A stretch of DNA of 64,000 nt from Selaginella tamariscina (taxonomy: Eukaryota > Streptophyta > Lycopodiopsida > Selaginellales > Selaginellaceae). The stretch is taken from NCBI GenBank assembly GCA_003024785.1, contig PUQB01000162.1:115655-179654 (forward strand), written 5' to 3'. Positions 1-11,529 of the stretch are shown here, in pieces; the first letter of the stretch is position 1, and every line of letters begins with the position of its first letter. Both the position numbers and the translations under genes were made by a program. Under the pieces are notes generated by a model. The model searched no databases, was not told the origin of the DNA, and was given only the letters and a program-made list of their open reading frames with translations.

Positions 1-92
1 CATGCTTCTTCCAAAGTTGCTGCCTTCCATCGGCATTATCCTGCTAAACCAGGTCCCAAGACTCGTGGAACTCGTCTTTAGGGAGGAGGTGC
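1..92 (+). mobile_element. Tail of a Ty3/gypsy pol gene (fossil)
   Basis: The sequence entering the window reads like the last residues of a gypsy polyprotein (AAFHRHYPAKPGPK), followed by a purine-rich tract at 81-92 that would serve as the polypurine primer next to a 3' LTR. The element starts outside the window. It is an old, broken fragment. The assignment rests on the C-terminal pol motif and on the tract abutting a TGTCACGACCC-type LTR start. Confidence 0.55.
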
Positions 93-705
93 TGTCACGA
101 CCCGATACAGATACAGGATTCCGGATACAGGATAGGGTTGCAGGACTTTCCTACAGGATATCCTACAGGATTCCACACAGGATACGGTTGCAGGATATTC
201 CTACAGGATATTCCTACAGGATATGCCACAGGATATGCCTAGAGGATAAGGACATGTGGACTCATCTTAGCCTCTATATGCATGCAGTCACTTTGCATGC
301 ATGCAACCACTTTTAGCACTCATGCCTAGATTAGCTCTTGGAGTTGTGAGCATAAAAGCTCCGACCTAATTGTTGTACAATCAGTTACTATCAACACCAG
401 TCTTACTACGATCAATCTTGTCTTGTCTTGTTCTTGTCTTGCTCCTTGCTTCTTGTTCTCTCCTGTCTCGTCCTGGATCCTGTCCTGCTTCTGTCCTGCT
501 CCCGATCCGTCCTGTTCTTGTTTTGTTCCTAGATCCTATTCTGTACCTTCCTGTCTTGCTCCCAAATTCTATCCTGATCTTCTTGCTCCTGGATCCGTCA
601 TGTTCCTGTTCCTAGTTCCGTCCTGCTCTCGGTCCTGCTCCTGAGTCAAGCCTTCATGTTCTTGGAATCCTGCTCTCTTCCTAGTTCCTGGATCGTGGCT
701 TGACA
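93..705 (+). repeat. Gypsy LTR (fossil)
   Basis: The segment begins TGTCACGACCCG directly after a purine tract, a common start for plant gypsy LTRs, and could end with TGACA at 705. Inside are degenerate tandem CAGGATATTCCTA-like repeats (about 110-240) and a long pyrimidine-rich CCTGTCTTGCTCC-like low-complexity stretch (about 415-690). It lies between a pol tail and a pol body, so it may be an LTR shared by two tandem copies or the remains of a recombination. No second copy is in the window, so the end is uncertain. Confidence 0.45.
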
Positions 706-3332
706 GTATGTTGAGCACCTGGACATACTTGGCGGGCATGTGATGTGTATCCTGATTGGCGTCCACCACATCTAGGCTAGCGACCATATGTTCTGAATGG
801 TGTACCCGTGGCGGCCATTATGTCTGATGATGAGCTTTCAAATGACAAAGCTTCTCTTACAGGTGGATCTGTTGCGGAAACCAGTAATCATACGGGCGAC
901 GGAGGGATCCTGTGTGATGGAAACTCCACCTCCATGCTTTTTCTGCTATGCATATCAAGGGTTGTAAGTTCCACTAAATCATCTAGTTTTCACATTTTCT
1001 GCACAAGTGAATGATGTTTCAGTCATAGTGCTTGTGGATATAGGATCTAGTATGTCTTCCATAACTACTTCTTTAGCACATCAGTCATTACCTTTAAGAC
1101 GTGCAGATAAGGTCTTGCACATTTTATATGGTAATGGGCAGTCTCATGCATATCATAATACACCACTTCGACTACGCTGGTTATGGGTGCCAACTGTAAG
1201 TTTCTCTCTAGGTCTCTTAGGGTTGTCCTTTCCCAGGTCTTTGACATTATTCTGGATGTGATTGGTTAAAGCAGTCAAAAGGTATATGTGATTTTTCACT
1301 CTCTCCTCCTGTATTACGCTTGGAGTTTGTTGTCTCTGTAGTCTGTTTCTTTATGTCCAGAGAAACTTGTTGCTGTTTGTATCACGCATATAGCTCCTTT
1401 GATTCCAGTCTTGGGGTGGTGTTCATCTCAACATGTTAAATGTTGAATCCATCACCTGAGTATGAGCACACTACATCAAACAACTTAAGCAGCAATATGC
1501 AAGTTTATTTAAATTTATATGTCCCAAGGTGCACGTGTGAAGACTCGACACTGTATACCCATTGCAATGCAAAGCCCTTTTAAAGTCCCGACTCAACGTA
1601 GGGCACCAAAAGAGTTATCAGCCGCTGTTATCGATATGATCGGTAAGTGGGTGTGTCATCCATCACGGAGTCCATGGGCATGTGAACCTCATTTGGTTCC
1701 CAAGCCTAATGGATTTTTACGATTTTATGTAAATTACCGACTTCTCAACGATGTTACCATCAAAGATGTTTATCCACTTCCGAACTCTGTTGATCGATTA
1801 GATCATTTAGGTCAGAGTCGATGGTTTACTAAATTGGATTTAGCATCAAGATATTGGCAGGTTCTTATGGCTGAGGAGGATATTCCAAAAACGGCCTTCC
1901 GGACATTTGGTTTTTATGAGTTTTGATCATGCCCTTTGGATTAACTTCAGCTCTTGCTACCTTTTAACACATGAAAATGAGCTTCTTTCAGATATGCTCG
2001 ATATCAATATCAATTTCATTAATGATGTGCTAATTTATAGGTATGGTTCTTGGGAAGGTCACATTCGTGATGTACAGCGAGTTCTTAATCGATTTCGAGA
2101 AGTTGGCTTGAAGTTGAAACTTGAAAAGTGTGTGTTCGGATCGAACACCACTTACTTAAGTTACCGTATATCTCGAAAGGGTTTATAGGTAGATCCAACA
2201 AAGTTGCAAGATGTTCGAGAGTTCCCTCGTCCCCATACAGTATAGGAAGTCCAGCATTTTTGGGCAAGGTGCAGTATTTGGGTCGATTCATCGATCATCT
2301 TGTTGATCAAACTGCCCCTCTTCAGGAGTTAGTTCGTCCACAGTATCTTTCAGGTGGACTCGCAAGTGTCACAGGCATTTGACTAGTTAAAAGAGTTCCT
2401 AACAACTCCACCATTGCTTTAACACTCAGATTTTACTCGTTCGTTCATTTTACAAGAGATGCCTCAGATATTAATATTAGTGGTGTATTGATGCAAACCG
2501 ATGCTATGGATCCTTCAATTCAACACCCGGTGGTTGTTTTTGTTTAATAATGTGGTTTTGCAACATTTTTGTCTAGAGTGGATGTTATCAGATAATGGTC
2601 TCGCTTTCATTGCATAGGTATTCCGAGTGTTGTGTGAGAGGCTAGGGATAAAACACTCATTTGCCTCTTTATATCATCCACAAACTGACGATTTGGTGGA
2701 GCGATTAAATCAAACCTTCAAGACTATGATCTCGAGTATGTGAACTTCAATCACACTACTGAGATTGGTATTTGTGATGCTTGAGATTTGCTTATGTAAC
2801 ATACATTCAGAGTTCGATTGGTATCAAGATATTGTATAGATACGATCCTAAGTTGCCTAGTGAATTGGGGTTATCATCGAATCTGTCATGTGCTGAGGAT
2901 GCAAAGATGTAGGCTTTGATATTTGAATGCTGTTTTGCCTTTTCTACGTACAGAGTATGCGGAACATTTTGGTTGAGCTTAAATAGAGAACAACTTCTTA
3001 TAATGCATGACATCAAATTCCACCAGATTTTTACTGATAGTGACTTAGTCCTTATACGTTTTCCCAAATTGACTACACCTGGGCTTGCAACTGACTTATA
3101 ACATAAGTGGCTTGGTCCTTACCGAGTATTCGAAAGGTTGATCCTCAAGTGTATCAATTACAGTTAGTGATATCTCATGAGGTTGAAATAGTTCATGTAA
3201 TTCGAATGAAACAGTTTGTCATTCGAGACCTATTAAGTACATTCGGTCATACCTTGTATGAGCCACTCACATAGATCTAGGACCGTAAGATCCATCACCA
3301 TCTACACAACCGCATAGGGAGGATAATTAAGA
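706..3332 (+). mobile_element. Ty3/gypsy internal region, broken fossil
   Basis: Parts appear in gypsy order on the plus strand: an aspartic-protease-like stretch (about 1010-1260, VLVDIGSS), reverse transcriptase (about 1519-2390, with WACEPHLVPKPNG and FTKLDLASRYWQ), a scrap of RNase H (about 2440-2540, RDASDINISGVLMQ), integrase core (about 2575-2735, SDNG and YHPQTD motifs) and the integrase C-terminal region (about 3040-3230, DLVLIRFPKL and WLGPYRV). This PR-RT-RH-IN order defines Ty3/gypsy. The copy is clearly decayed, with many breaks, and is old. Confidence 0.85.
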
Positions 3333-3559
3333 TGTTATATACTATATATATGCATGTGTATATACACACATGCATAGTGACACATGGGTGGTGATCTGGC
3401 CCCATGTGTCAGCACCACGTGTCGCATGTGTGCCACATGGCAGAAGGTCTCCTGTATATAAGTAAGGTTTTGTACATGAATAAAGTATCACGTTCTGTGC
3501 ATATTTATCTGTTGTAAAAAAAGTATCACGTTTTGTGCATATTTATCTGTTCTTTCATT
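3333..3559 (+). repeat. Possible gypsy 3' LTR with TATA box and polyA signal (fossil)
   Basis: After a purine-rich run at 3315-3323 the sequence starts TGTTATATAC and contains a TATA-like CTGTATATAAG near 3452 and an AATAAA near 3479, as expected of an LTR promoter and polyadenylation region. A unit of about 38 bases ending in GCATATTTATCTGTT is present twice in tandem (about 3482-3517 and 3520-3556). It does not match the LTR-like segment at 93-705, so it may belong to a different element. The right end is a guess. Confidence 0.35.
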
Positions 3560-4512
3560 ATGACTTCATTTAAATAAAACCATGCAAAACTAGCATAATA
3601 TTGTACAAACATATTGAAAGGCTCACCCGGACTATTCTCACAATTGGCTCAAATATATTCATTCATGCTCCCAAGGCTCCACCTCCATCTCTGTATGCTC
3701 CTCCCACCTTTTTCCTCTTAGCAAAGAACCAAGATGAAGTAATATACAGTACTTTATATGATCTGTATTTCAGTGCATTGCACACACAGAGTAAACCCTA
3801 TTACAACTGTAGTTTCATAGTATAAGTTGGTAATAAATAAGTACACTTACAACACGTATAAAACGACATAATACATTCTTCTCGCCAACTAGATAATGCA
3901 CAAAATATACTGACATTAACAAATAATATTATATAAATACAATGACTTCCTTGTGCATAACAAACATTTAAAGTGCAAATGAGTGTAAAAGATAAAGGAG
4001 TATAACTCTGTGTGTAAGGTGTGCGTGAAGCTACTCATACATAATCACGTGTTTTATACTCACTAAGCATGTGTCATATTGAATAGGAAATGCAATTCAT
4101 ACTAGCATATATGTGAGTGTGCGTGCGTGTGTCATATATTAAAATCCCAATTTTTGATGTAAAATGTTGTCATATATTATCATAAGATGCATGATGACTT
4201 TTTCATACTCACCAATGCATCAGCAATAGAAATGGAATTCATACTCGTTATGTATAGACAACTAAGAAATTTGATATCATCGTTATTAAAATGTTATCAC
4301 ATACCATATACTGCATGATTATCGTATAAATATGGAATGCATCACAATTGTTCACGTAGAAGATAGATCAAGTACATCCCAATGTATGCGTGTAAACACA
4401 CAGTGTATGCGTGCGTCAGTATCTGTATAACTGCATGACTTTTGACGTAAGCACCACACAATAAAATGCATGATATTCACAATGTACAACCAGTACATAG
4501 GATACATAATCT
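3560..4512. other. AT-rich spacer, no gene seen
   Basis: No coding pattern with splice sites or family motifs is visible. The stretch is AT-rich with scattered TATATA and GTGTGC runs. Short open frames here look incidental. Confidence 0.6.
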
Positions 4513-4561
4513 GTGGAGCAGAATCTACTCAAATGCAGCTGGTCTCTAGATGGAAATCGAG
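4513..4561 (+). pseudogene. Exon fragment resembling U5 snRNP 40 kDa WD40 protein
   Basis: The plus strand reads VEQNLLKCSWSLDGNR and is followed at once by a GTACGC donor. Plant and animal U5-40K (SNRNP40) proteins carry a very similar stretch, NLLKCSWSPDG, near the start of their sixth WD repeat. The preceding bases suggest the HN residues of the family in another frame, and no companion exons were found nearby. It is most likely a stray or decayed exon. The match is short, so another WD40 protein is possible. Confidence 0.35.
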
Positions 4562-5150
4562 GTACGCTTACTTAATCTAAGTATAACCACTATATAGTTT
4601 ACTGTTATATAACCATATATAATGACTAAGATATCAACATATGTTTGCTTGAATATACTGGTTTAAACTTATATGTTGTTATGTATACACAGGATTATCA
4701 TGGGTGATAATATATTTTGATCAAACTTACATATCCATACACACATCGACACATGTGTTAGATGACAATTATGCTAGTTATGACTTAATTGTAGTACATG
4801 CTAATATATTTGATAAGGATGCAGTTATACACGCACATACAAACTTATACTGTGGTTCGGATATATATTATAGACAGATAGAAATATAAATTATGTTCTC
4901 TTAGTTGCTCATTGAGTTCTATGTAGGAGTGATCACACCATGCATTTATATGAGAGGACATCATGTGCATGTGTATACACATATATATCTGGAACATTTC
5001 AGGCAGGGTCTGAATACAGCCTGCATATATTACAAGTATTGGCGGTATCTATAGACGTGTGTGTGTGTCTCTGTGTGTGTTATGTATGAAACATACACGT
5101 ACATATGCTCGTATACAGATGCGTATATGCATACAGAGACACACATATGT
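4562..5150. other. AT-rich spacer with GT-rich run
   Basis: Nothing gene-like is visible. A short GTGTGTGTGTCTCTGTGTGTGT run lies near 5057-5080. Confidence 0.5.
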
Positions 5151-5154
5151 ATAT

Positions 5155-5398
5155 TACCCCTCTACATAATCCCACAGTCATCTCGGAGTCACTCACAACT
5201 AAAGGAGCGCCTCTCTTCGCTGGACAGCAAGAGTTCACAAAGGAGGAGTGCTCTGCCTTTTCTTCACTTGTCTCCCTGTTTCTGCATCCCATGCACACAC
5301 TGTCTTATCCGGACTTGCCGACACTAATACAAAATACAAAGCTCTTACATGAGATTATACCATACATACATATACACACATGTAAGGGTGCAGCTTAG
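5155..5398 (+). CDS. Possible exon, unrecognised
   Basis: An open plus-strand frame reads coherently (VISESLTTKGAPLFAG, then EFTKEECSAFSSLVSLF and LSYPDLPTLIQNTKLL), with a base composition richer in GC than its flanks. This makes an exon plausible. No family was recognised and splice sites are not decisive. Downstream at about 5400-5600 is another GC-richer patch whose reading frames are interrupted. Confidence 0.25.
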
Positions 5399-5599
5399 CA
5401 ATCTGGGTACGTTGAGCAGGTCGAAATAGCATTTCTATGACCTTAAGCACCATGAATTCTCGCGCAGGGACCATGAACACGCCAGAGGAATATGTCCTTG
5501 TCAAAGGAGCCAGAAGACCATGAGATGGAATTTCATAGTGCAGATTGCACCAGCGTGACCAGTGAGAAGCATGATAGGGGACTCCAAGCTTGATGTTCT

Positions 5600-6290
5600 A
5601 CGAACTCATTTACAGTACCTAATTAAACCAATAACATATTATCACTGATATATTATTGTTTTCTTATATCGCTTATAAGTTATCGTATGAAGTACTGTAT
5701 CACACACACACACACTTACATACATATAGACATATTTGTCTATTATATGTGTATAACTTCCATATTTGCTTGTCTTTATGTTGTCTGTTGATATCAATCT
5801 AGAACATGTTATTTTCTGTGTATGAGGTTTTCTGATTCTTACGAAAAAAAATATATATAGATGAATAATCATAAAACTTTTCGGTTTTTATCTACTTGTA
5901 GCATTTATTATTTATGCACGTCCTATATATCAAATATGTGTGTATATATTATTATTTCTATCAAATGTATTGCATTCATACTATATATAATGTGCGTGTA
6001 GGTATGCATTAGTACCTTGATGCTTATTGATCTGCTTCTGATCTGTCTTCTGCTTCGCAGGGACAATGGCATCGTCCGCAGGGCGCTTGGCGCGCTCACT
6101 TCTCCCGGACAAGAACACTAAACCCTAAAGACAATATGTTGTATATTCGCGAATATGTGTCACAACGTGTATATTATATTATATAATTAACATTATTTAA
6201 TAATATTTATCCTCAAAATGGATCTATTACGAGAATTATTACAGTATACATCATCTGATATACTTTATAAGTATGTGATTATTTGTGTAT
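5600..6290. other. AT-rich spacer with small GC-rich island
   Basis: Mostly AT-rich, with a (CA)n run near 5701. A GC-rich patch at about 6056-6120 follows a CTTCGCAG acceptor-like site and contains ATGGCATCGTCC, but no continuing frame was found. Confidence 0.4.
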
Positions 6291-6292
6291 AG

Positions 6293-6500
6293 GGAAAATT
6301 ATCAAATTGCCCTCTAGTTTTATATAATTATCAAATTGACCTTGAGTCAAATTTATTAGTACATAAACTCATGCACACATGCAATATATTGATTAAAACT
6401 AAAAAATATATAACATAAATGATAAATATATTGTTTAATACTAAAATATAAATTAGAGGATCAATTTGATAATTACATAAAACTAGAGGCCAATGTGACC
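6293..6500. mobile_element. Foldback MITE, copy A
   Basis: The left end reads GGAAAATTATCAAATTG then CCCTCTAGTTTTAT, and the right end carries the reverse complement in degraded form (AAACTAGAGG near 6480). An inner CCTTGAGTCAAATTTA block is shared with copy B at 9923-10123. There is no coding capacity. The right terminus is eroded relative to copy B and no target duplication was seen. Confidence 0.6.
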
Positions 6501-6697
6501 ACCGTCAGAATAACATATTCTTTATATTACAAATAAATGCTTCATGGCATATTCTTGTGTGAACCACCACTAATAGAAATTTTAATAGTATAGTACATAA
6601 AAAACCATTTAGAAACTACCTTTTTGAAGAGGTAGCATAAGGAGATTAGGGTTAATAAGTATGAAGAGAAAGCAGGAGGGAGAATGAATATGAGATT

Positions 6698-6966
6698 GTG
6701 GGAGGAAGCTACGAGAAGAGACTGGAGTTTGTGGATGTCAGGCACGACTGTAAGAACAAAGACGGACAGGCGGACCCTCTCCAACACAGGGCTGCAAGGT
6801 CTGCACTTCAGAGTATGCACAACCAACCTTATAATAAGTCTAACTTTCATGTGATATTAGAAGAACCTAGTCGTATTTACCACCCTTCAGAGGACGATGA
6901 ACCAACTATCAATGAGGTCTTCAAGATTCTTGAGCTTCCAGGCATGGAAAATGTTGAGGTGTATTG
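6698..6966 (+). CDS. Possible exon, unrecognised
   Basis: An open frame encodes an acidic, coding-like stretch (NFHVILEEPSRIYHPS, EDDEPTINEVFKILELPG) ending just before a GTGTAT that could serve as a donor. No known domain was recognised. It lies about 1.7 kb upstream of the SEC12-like exons, but nothing ties it to that gene. Confidence 0.3.
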
Positions 6967-7129
6967 TTGAATGCTAAATATATGAAAAGGCTATATCAAA
7001 TTTAACTTTAACTCTATTATTTCAGATTTTAATTCATATATTTATGTCTATATATAATACATTCTTTAGAGAAGTTTATGTCTGAATATGGAATCGCAAT
7101 CAACGGCCATCGTGACATTAACAAAAGTC

Positions 7130-7644
7130 TTGGAGGCTAAGGGTGTTTCCGCACGCACCATTACTTAACATATTTTCAAATTTTATAGGGTGAAACGTTT
7201 CTACACTGATCACTTTCATCAAAATTTTTACTTAAGTTACTTAATAAGTTTGACTATTAAGGGCAACATTTCCACACATAAACTTATCCTTAGGGCCACA
7301 TCTAAGTGTAACAAAAATTTTAAAGAAAATTTAAGTGACTTCCCAAGGTCACTTAGATTTTTCCATGCAAAAGTTTGGGCGAGCACAGCTAGGTTTAGGG
7401 TTTTTGGCAGTGGTGCAGTTAGGAATGGACATAGCAGCAAGAGGAGGTGGGAGTGTTAGCAGTAAGAGGAGTTTTCAACAATTGCTGGGGCATTGGGCAA
7501 ACAGGGTCTCGTGGCCATTCTATAGGCTTTTCCACTCATGTAAGTTTTCTCAATCTCTCTCAATGCATTTCAATCTCTTTCACATGCATTCATCGATGGA
7601 AAATAAAATAGGAAGAGGGAGCTTCTAGCAGCTACTCTAAAATT
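7130..7644. other. Repeat-like AT-rich spacer
   Basis: Contains AAGGGTGTTTCCGCAC-like and ACTTAAG-like strings that partly recur at about 8160-8245, hinting that 7130-8250 is one old repeat. No coding motif was identified. Confidence 0.3.
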
Positions 7645-7990
7645 GAGCTTGGCCTTGAATCAGGCCATGGTTTTCAGCACAGCCTAATCATGGTTTTAAG
7701 ATCGACCTTGTATCAACAACCCAACCTTGATTAAGGCCATGGCTTCCAACCTAGTTGATCAAGGTCCATAACTTTGAACTTAGCCTTTTATCAGGTCGTG
7801 ATTATCAGTTTGGTCTTGATCAAGGCTATGACTTTGAGCCTGGCCCTGATCAAGGTCGTGGCTCCGACCTTAGCCTTTAAAATTAAGTTAATTAGGTCCC
7901 TGGCCTTTAATCCGAGCCTGGCATGTATTTGGGCCATGACTTTCAACTTGGCCTTAATTCAGGCCAGAGACTTCAACAAAATTATGTTGA
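7645..7990. repeat. Minisatellite of about 30-36 bp units
   Basis: About ten degenerate units of the form GGCCTTGATCAAGGCC + ATGACTTTCAACCT follow one another. The core GGCCTTGATCAAGGCC is self-complementary. The open frames across it (about 7774-8040) come from the repeat and should not be read as a protein. Confidence 0.7.
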
Positions 7991-8710
7991 GTTTGAACTT
8001 AGTCATCGATTTGGAAGGACACTTCATGCATGCAGCCTAAACGAGGTCATGGAACAATCGGAAGATGTGGTGGCCGTGGTAAAGAAGGAATTTTTAAAAA
8101 AGTTAATTGATTTTCTGTGCAGAAAGAAAGCCCCTCCTTAAATTTTTTATGCAGAAGTGATGAATTAAGTGTTTTGGTGCGGAAAAAGATAAAATTTTCC
8201 CTAAGGGCACTTCCATATTTTACTTAAGGGGTAAGGGTGTGTCCTACTTTCATAATCTTTAAATGTTGTTGCTCCATTTTGTCTTATAATGTTTGTATAG
8301 TAGAAAGCCCATTCTTTATAGCTTTTACTTTCATCTATCACATTCTGCATTTAATTAAACTATCATGTCCGAACACACACACACACATCTCCATCTCTGT
8401 GCGAGTTGCATATATAGTATATGTTGGCGTTTGTTTTAATGGAACTTTATTGATGAGTTCAAGTTTACGATCCATATCTTTCACCAACATATATACCATG
8501 TGGGATTAAATTAAAGAAGTCAAAAACATAAATATTTTGAATTTTGGCGTACATTTACTATGCTTTTTCAATAATATTCAAATTTAAGATTTTGATATAT
8601 AAACAAGTATTTATTTGATTGGTTTGCGTATGGGGGAGAATTTAGCAACTCTCTCTCGATACTATATAGCAAGTGTTAATTCTTTTGGCTCTTTTAAAGC
8701 CATAATGGGA

Positions 8711-9766
8711 GTTTGAAGCTCGTGAGAGTGGTTACGGGGATGAAATACGGCTAGAATACATCGATTGCGAACTTCTGAAGCTTGAAGACATAGAAGAGCA
8801 GCGCAGCATAGCTTTCAATACAGATGACAAGCTTTTACTGGAGATGTAAGTATGCATTCAATATATGACATAAGCATAGTAAAGTTGTCTCTCTTAAATG
8901 TCATATGTTAAGTCTTTTTCAAACAAGCTTCTACTGCAGAATGGGCATTTACGAGTGTTCAACTGGCCTTCACTGCGGTTGCTCATAGATCAATCTGGGA
9001 TATGGACTTCAGGTGTGTGGGTGGGTGGTGGTTGGGTGTGTGCGTTACATATAGACACATGTAACGCACATATACATTTGCTAAAGATAGTTTTTGTATA
9101 CTTGGACAGTGCTTTCTGGCATGTACGACGTTCTATACAGCTGTGGCTACACTCCCATTAAACAGGGCTGGTTTCTGTAGATTCTCTAGAGATGGTGCAA
9201 ATCCATGTTCATCAGAAGGTAAGTTGTTGCAGTTTCATACCCGTATGTGTGTGTGTCTTGTGTATATCAATATATAGTACACTGTGTTAAACGTTATATA
9301 GTGATATTAATCATGTACATACACAGATGCAAAACAACGTGGAACATGCAATGGAAGAAGATTGGATCGAGGTCCTATTTCTGCATTCAGCATAAGCTCG
9401 ACAATAGGTGCGTGTGTGGTACATTTACAGACACATGGATGACGTCTCTCTCTCTCTCTCTAGTGTGTGTGTGTGTGTGTGTTGTATATCGTGTTAATCC
9501 AGTGGGTTACTTTGTTCAGGGCGTTTATCTGTTTCCGGTGACTCTAGTGCTCGTGTTACAGCCTGGAAGCAGAACCAAGAGGTGATATATATTATATCTA
9601 TTTAATTTCTATATGTATTGCACTGTATATGTATGCATATGTTTAATATATATGCACAAGTTTATTATATATTTTTATACAGGTTGGAGGTCTTCCTGAT
9701 ACTTTGGATATTCCTCATTGCGGCACTGTTCTCTTTAGTATTAAGTGGTGGCTATGGTGGGTTTAG
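8711..9766 (+). pseudogene. SEC12/PREB-like (PHF1-type) WD40 gene, possibly decayed
   Basis: Six exon-like blocks are seen: about 8711-8845, 8940-9012, 9110-9218, 9327-9407, 9520-9581 and 9683-9766. Key pieces are IEEQRSIAFNTDDKLLL, NGHLRVFNWPSL, DMDF, VATLPLN, AGFCRFSRDG and PISAFSISSTIGRLSVSGD. They follow the order of SEC12/PREB proteins, ER membrane exchange factors for the Sar1 GTPase of COPII budding. Plant PHF1 is a member needed for phosphate-transporter exit from the ER. The last four blocks join in consistent phase at GT-AG borders. The first junctions fit poorly: exon 1 to 2 is out of phase by one, and exon 2 seems to lack part of a repeat. The 5' exons and a C-terminal membrane segment were not found. 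It is either a pseudogene or a partly degraded copy. Confidence 0.55.
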
Positions 9767-9922
9767 TGAGTTTATGCAGAGCAGTGCAATTCAGATATCC
9801 CACGAAATGATTTATGGTAAATAATTGCTTAAATCTCTAATTACGAGTCTTTTTAATTAATATTTTTCTTATATATATGATAATATATCACGTATATAAC
9901 TTGTATATTACATGTAAATATA

Positions 9923-10123
9923 GGAAAATAATAATGACCCTCTAGTTTTATGTAATATCAAATTAGCCTTGAGTCAAATTTACTACTCACACCCACATGC
10001 AATATATTGTTTAAAGCTAAAATATATTGTTTAATATAACATTGTGGGTGTGTGTTCTGTAAATTTGACTCAAGGCCAATTTGATAATTTTTTTAAACTA
10101 GAGGATCAGTTTGATAATTTTCC
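9923..10123. mobile_element. Foldback MITE, copy B
   Basis: A 201-bp inverted repeat starts GGAAAATAATAATGACC and ends with TTGATAATTTTCC. The arms pair through CCTCTAGTTTTA, ATCAAATT and CCTTGAGTCAAATTTAC. The flanks GTAAATATA and TTTAATATA agree at seven of nine positions and may be an eroded 9-bp target duplication. It is related to copy A at 6293-6500. Confidence 0.7.
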
Positions 10124-10941
10124 TTTAATATATATATGTATTACTACATGCTTAGAGAGAGAGAGCCTGGAAACATATAAGTATAATATTAAATGCTGAT
10201 TATTTTATTAGTACGTGTTCTTTACAGTTTATGAACTTAATTAGCACATTATATTATATAATTATTTAACATCCCGTATATATGGACATATCTACAGAAT
10301 AACTAGAAATACAAAAATAATAAATAAATGAAATACAAATGCTCAGTATATAATATAAATGTGCATATATAATATTAATAATATAAATGTAATATTGTTT
10401 ACTAATGCAGTATTAATTGAATATCATAAAATAATTAATTTTCTTGCTTAAATCTATTGTTTGCATTTAAACACCACTCTATATAATTTAATAAGTTAAT
10501 CATCACATCGTTATATGTAGGCACTTCAGCTAAACAGTACCGAAGTTTTAAACAGATATATAATTAATTATATAAAATCATATAAGTACAATAATAACCA
10601 TATACTAAAGAATTTTTTTTATAATAATATTTACTCTTATATAAAAGAATAATTACCGTACAAGCTGTATATAAACGTCATATATATCCATAATTATATG
10701 ACTTTTATTTATACACGCACATGTGTAAGTAGATATTGTTATTTGTTTATCCCAACACAAACTTCACATACATATCTACTGTTATAGTGACACACGCACA
10801 TACACATCTCTCTCTCTCTCTCTCCTCTCTCTCTCACACACACACACACACACTCTTGTATCGATTATGTATGCAAATTAAATTTAATAGCAACTAACTT
10901 TTATTTTGAATATGAAGTATGTAATACTTCAAATTATGAAC
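10124..10941. other. AT-rich spacer with (CT)n(CA)n
   Basis: Very AT-rich, with no gene-like pattern. A compound microsatellite of CT then CA repeats sits at about 10806-10852. Confidence 0.6.
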
Positions 10942-11042
10942 GGGATAACAATATGCTCAAAGGGTTACGGGGAATAACCTCACGAGCGCGAAGCACGAGT
11001 GAGGTTATTCCGTAATCCCCGAGAACATATTGTTATCCTGCC
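10942..11042. repeat. Short GC-rich foldback element
   Basis: The arms GGGATAACAATATG and GGGGAATAACCTCAC on the left pair with GTGAGGTTATTCC and CATATTGTTATCC on the right around a loop GAGCGCGAAGCACGA. The arms are about 43 bp with a few mismatches. It looks like a small foldback MITE. No second copy is in the window. Confidence 0.6.
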
Positions 11043-11529
11043 ATGGCCATTACATGGAAAATATATATTAAATATAATAAAAGTGGTTTATGCCATGGAC
11101 AATATATATTAAATATAGTAAAGTGATGTTCTGGCTGGAACAGTGATGTTCTGGATATCGGAGAAGTGTTACAAAGATAAAAACATTCAATCCAACAGAT
11201 AAAAACGAGCGAATCTTCATAACATGTGAGAGGCAGTTGGTTATGAAAACATACTTTAGTTTTAGTATGGTTCTCAAGTTTTACTCACAATCTGACGTTA
11301 TGTTGAATACAGAAACAGAGTTGAGGGCCTTGTTAATTATTTCACTTGTTAAATCAATCTCCTTGTATAATAAACTGTGTTTAAACACTGCAATCTCTGG
11401 ATAGTCTTTGCAACTCTGGTGGAGGCTCGCAGCGATACTGACATGCAAATCGTTCATATGATTTGGTATAGGGGCGAAAGACTAATCGAACAATCTAGTA
11501 GCTGGTTAGCCCCCGCTTCTAGAGCATTC
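11043..11529. other. Spacer with short direct repeats
   Basis: A short ACAATATATATTAAATATA-type block is present twice (about 11057 and 11099) and a GTGATGTTCTGG block twice (about 11125 and 11143). No gene was recognised. Confidence 0.4.
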
